From Alphaproteobacteria bacterium (GTDB taxonomy: Bacteria; Pseudomonadota; Alphaproteobacteria; UBA7887): a stretch of 64,000 bases of DNA. The notes beneath the pieces were generated by a model. That model saw nothing but the letters and a program-made list of their open reading frames with translations, was not told where the DNA came from and made no database searches. This document shows, one piece after another, positions 63,806 to 64,000 of the stretch. The stretch lies in the NCBI GenBank assembly GCA_030739735.1, contig JASLYQ010000002.1, positions 124,001 to 188,000 of the forward strand, read 5' to 3'. The stretch's first letter is position 1, and the number at the start of each line of letters is the position of its first letter. The position numbers and the translations under genes were made by a program.

Positions 63806-64000
63806 TCAGAACGTGATGTCCGACCCCGGCTCGACCGCATTCATTTCTGTGCGTTTGACCTGCGAGCATCCGCTGCCGTAGGTGGCGGAGAGCGCACCTA
63901 CACCCCCCCGTCCACGCAAATCTCGATCTCGTGGGTCTTGCCGGGATCGAGTTGGTCGCGCAGCTCCACACTGAGAAAGAACTCACGCTCGTTGACCACG
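63806..64000 (-). pseudogene. 3' end of an unrecognised gene, frame broken at a seven-G run
   Basis: The gene enters from beyond the window. One frame reads NEREFFLSVELRDQLDPGKT and HEIEICVDGG and then hits TAG just after seven consecutive G on the coding strand (63903-63909). One extra G would continue into VGALSATYGSGCSQVKR and end at TGA 63806. Both parts look like coding sequence. Either the gene carries a frameshift or the run is miscounted. No family was recognised. Confidence 0.45.

Noticed and set aside
63786-63986. 66-codon minus-strand frame near the right edge
   Set aside because: Cys/Arg-rich shadow; the protein-like reading is in the other two frames flanking the G run.

Overview
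The window looks like chromosomal DNA of a GC-rich alphaproteobacterium, probably Rhodospirillales-like. The evidence is the block scpAB/nagZ/argS - tatABC - serS - surE - pcm - nlpD - secDF/yajC, together with gyrA, ssb, uvrA and trmFO. Genes are tightly packed with many ATGA/GTGA overlaps. No rRNA, confident tRNA, CRISPR array or intact mobile element was seen. All assignments are from reading motifs by eye; no database search was run.

Layout. (1) 1-6.3 kb: accessory acyl-CoA genes (3-hydroxyisobutyrate dehydrogenase-like, CoA transferase III, MaoC hydratase), a PhyH dioxygenase, a relic of an IS3 transposase, a membrane-anchored sulfatase/phosphotransferase-superfamily protein and msrB. 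(2) 6.3-11.6 kb, minus strand: five-gene operon iorA - iorB::ferredoxin - korA - korB - korC for two 2-oxoacid:ferredoxin oxidoreductases, preceded by a perfect FNR-type box. (3) 12.2-20.6 kb, minus strand: ten closely spaced genes running from a biotinyl-domain protein through livHMGF and dusA to larC-larE-larB-larA, a complete nickel-pincer nucleotide set with a LarA-type racemase. (4) 20.8-31.5 kb: a secreted beta-propeller, gyrA, a second PhyH dioxygenase, ssb, uvrA and trmFO. The trmFO start is odd and lies behind a canonical A-AAA-AAG slippery heptamer. (5) 31.5-52.7 kb: conserved housekeeping block on the minus strand, interrupted between scpB and tatA by an iron ABC transporter (fbpABC-like) with a Fur-box-like dyad, then dgt and a divergent erpA-like gene. 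(6) 53.2-59.7 kb: catabolic-looking cluster with a UroD-fold protein, a haloalkane-dehalogenase-like hydrolase, a ridA pseudogene, two UPF0261 (Tm-1 N-domain) genes flanking a TIM-barrel (Tm-1 C-domain) gene, and a GST-like gene. (7) 59.8-64 kb: receiver-domain remnant, small secreted proteins, and a quinoprotein alcohol dehydrogenase with the lanthanide-type Asp signature followed by a c-type cytochrome.

How the parts fit. The window combines oxygen-sensitive ferredoxin enzymes under a probable FNR-family promoter with periplasmic quinoprotein/cytochrome oxidation and several CoA or 2-oxoacid steps. This suggests a metabolically flexible heterotroph that meets changing oxygen levels. The most interesting points are the iorB-korD gene fusion, the pair of perfect FNR boxes (one at the edge of an IS relic), the liv-dusA-lar gene string with a three-cysteine LarE, and the possible -1 frameshift at the start of trmFO.
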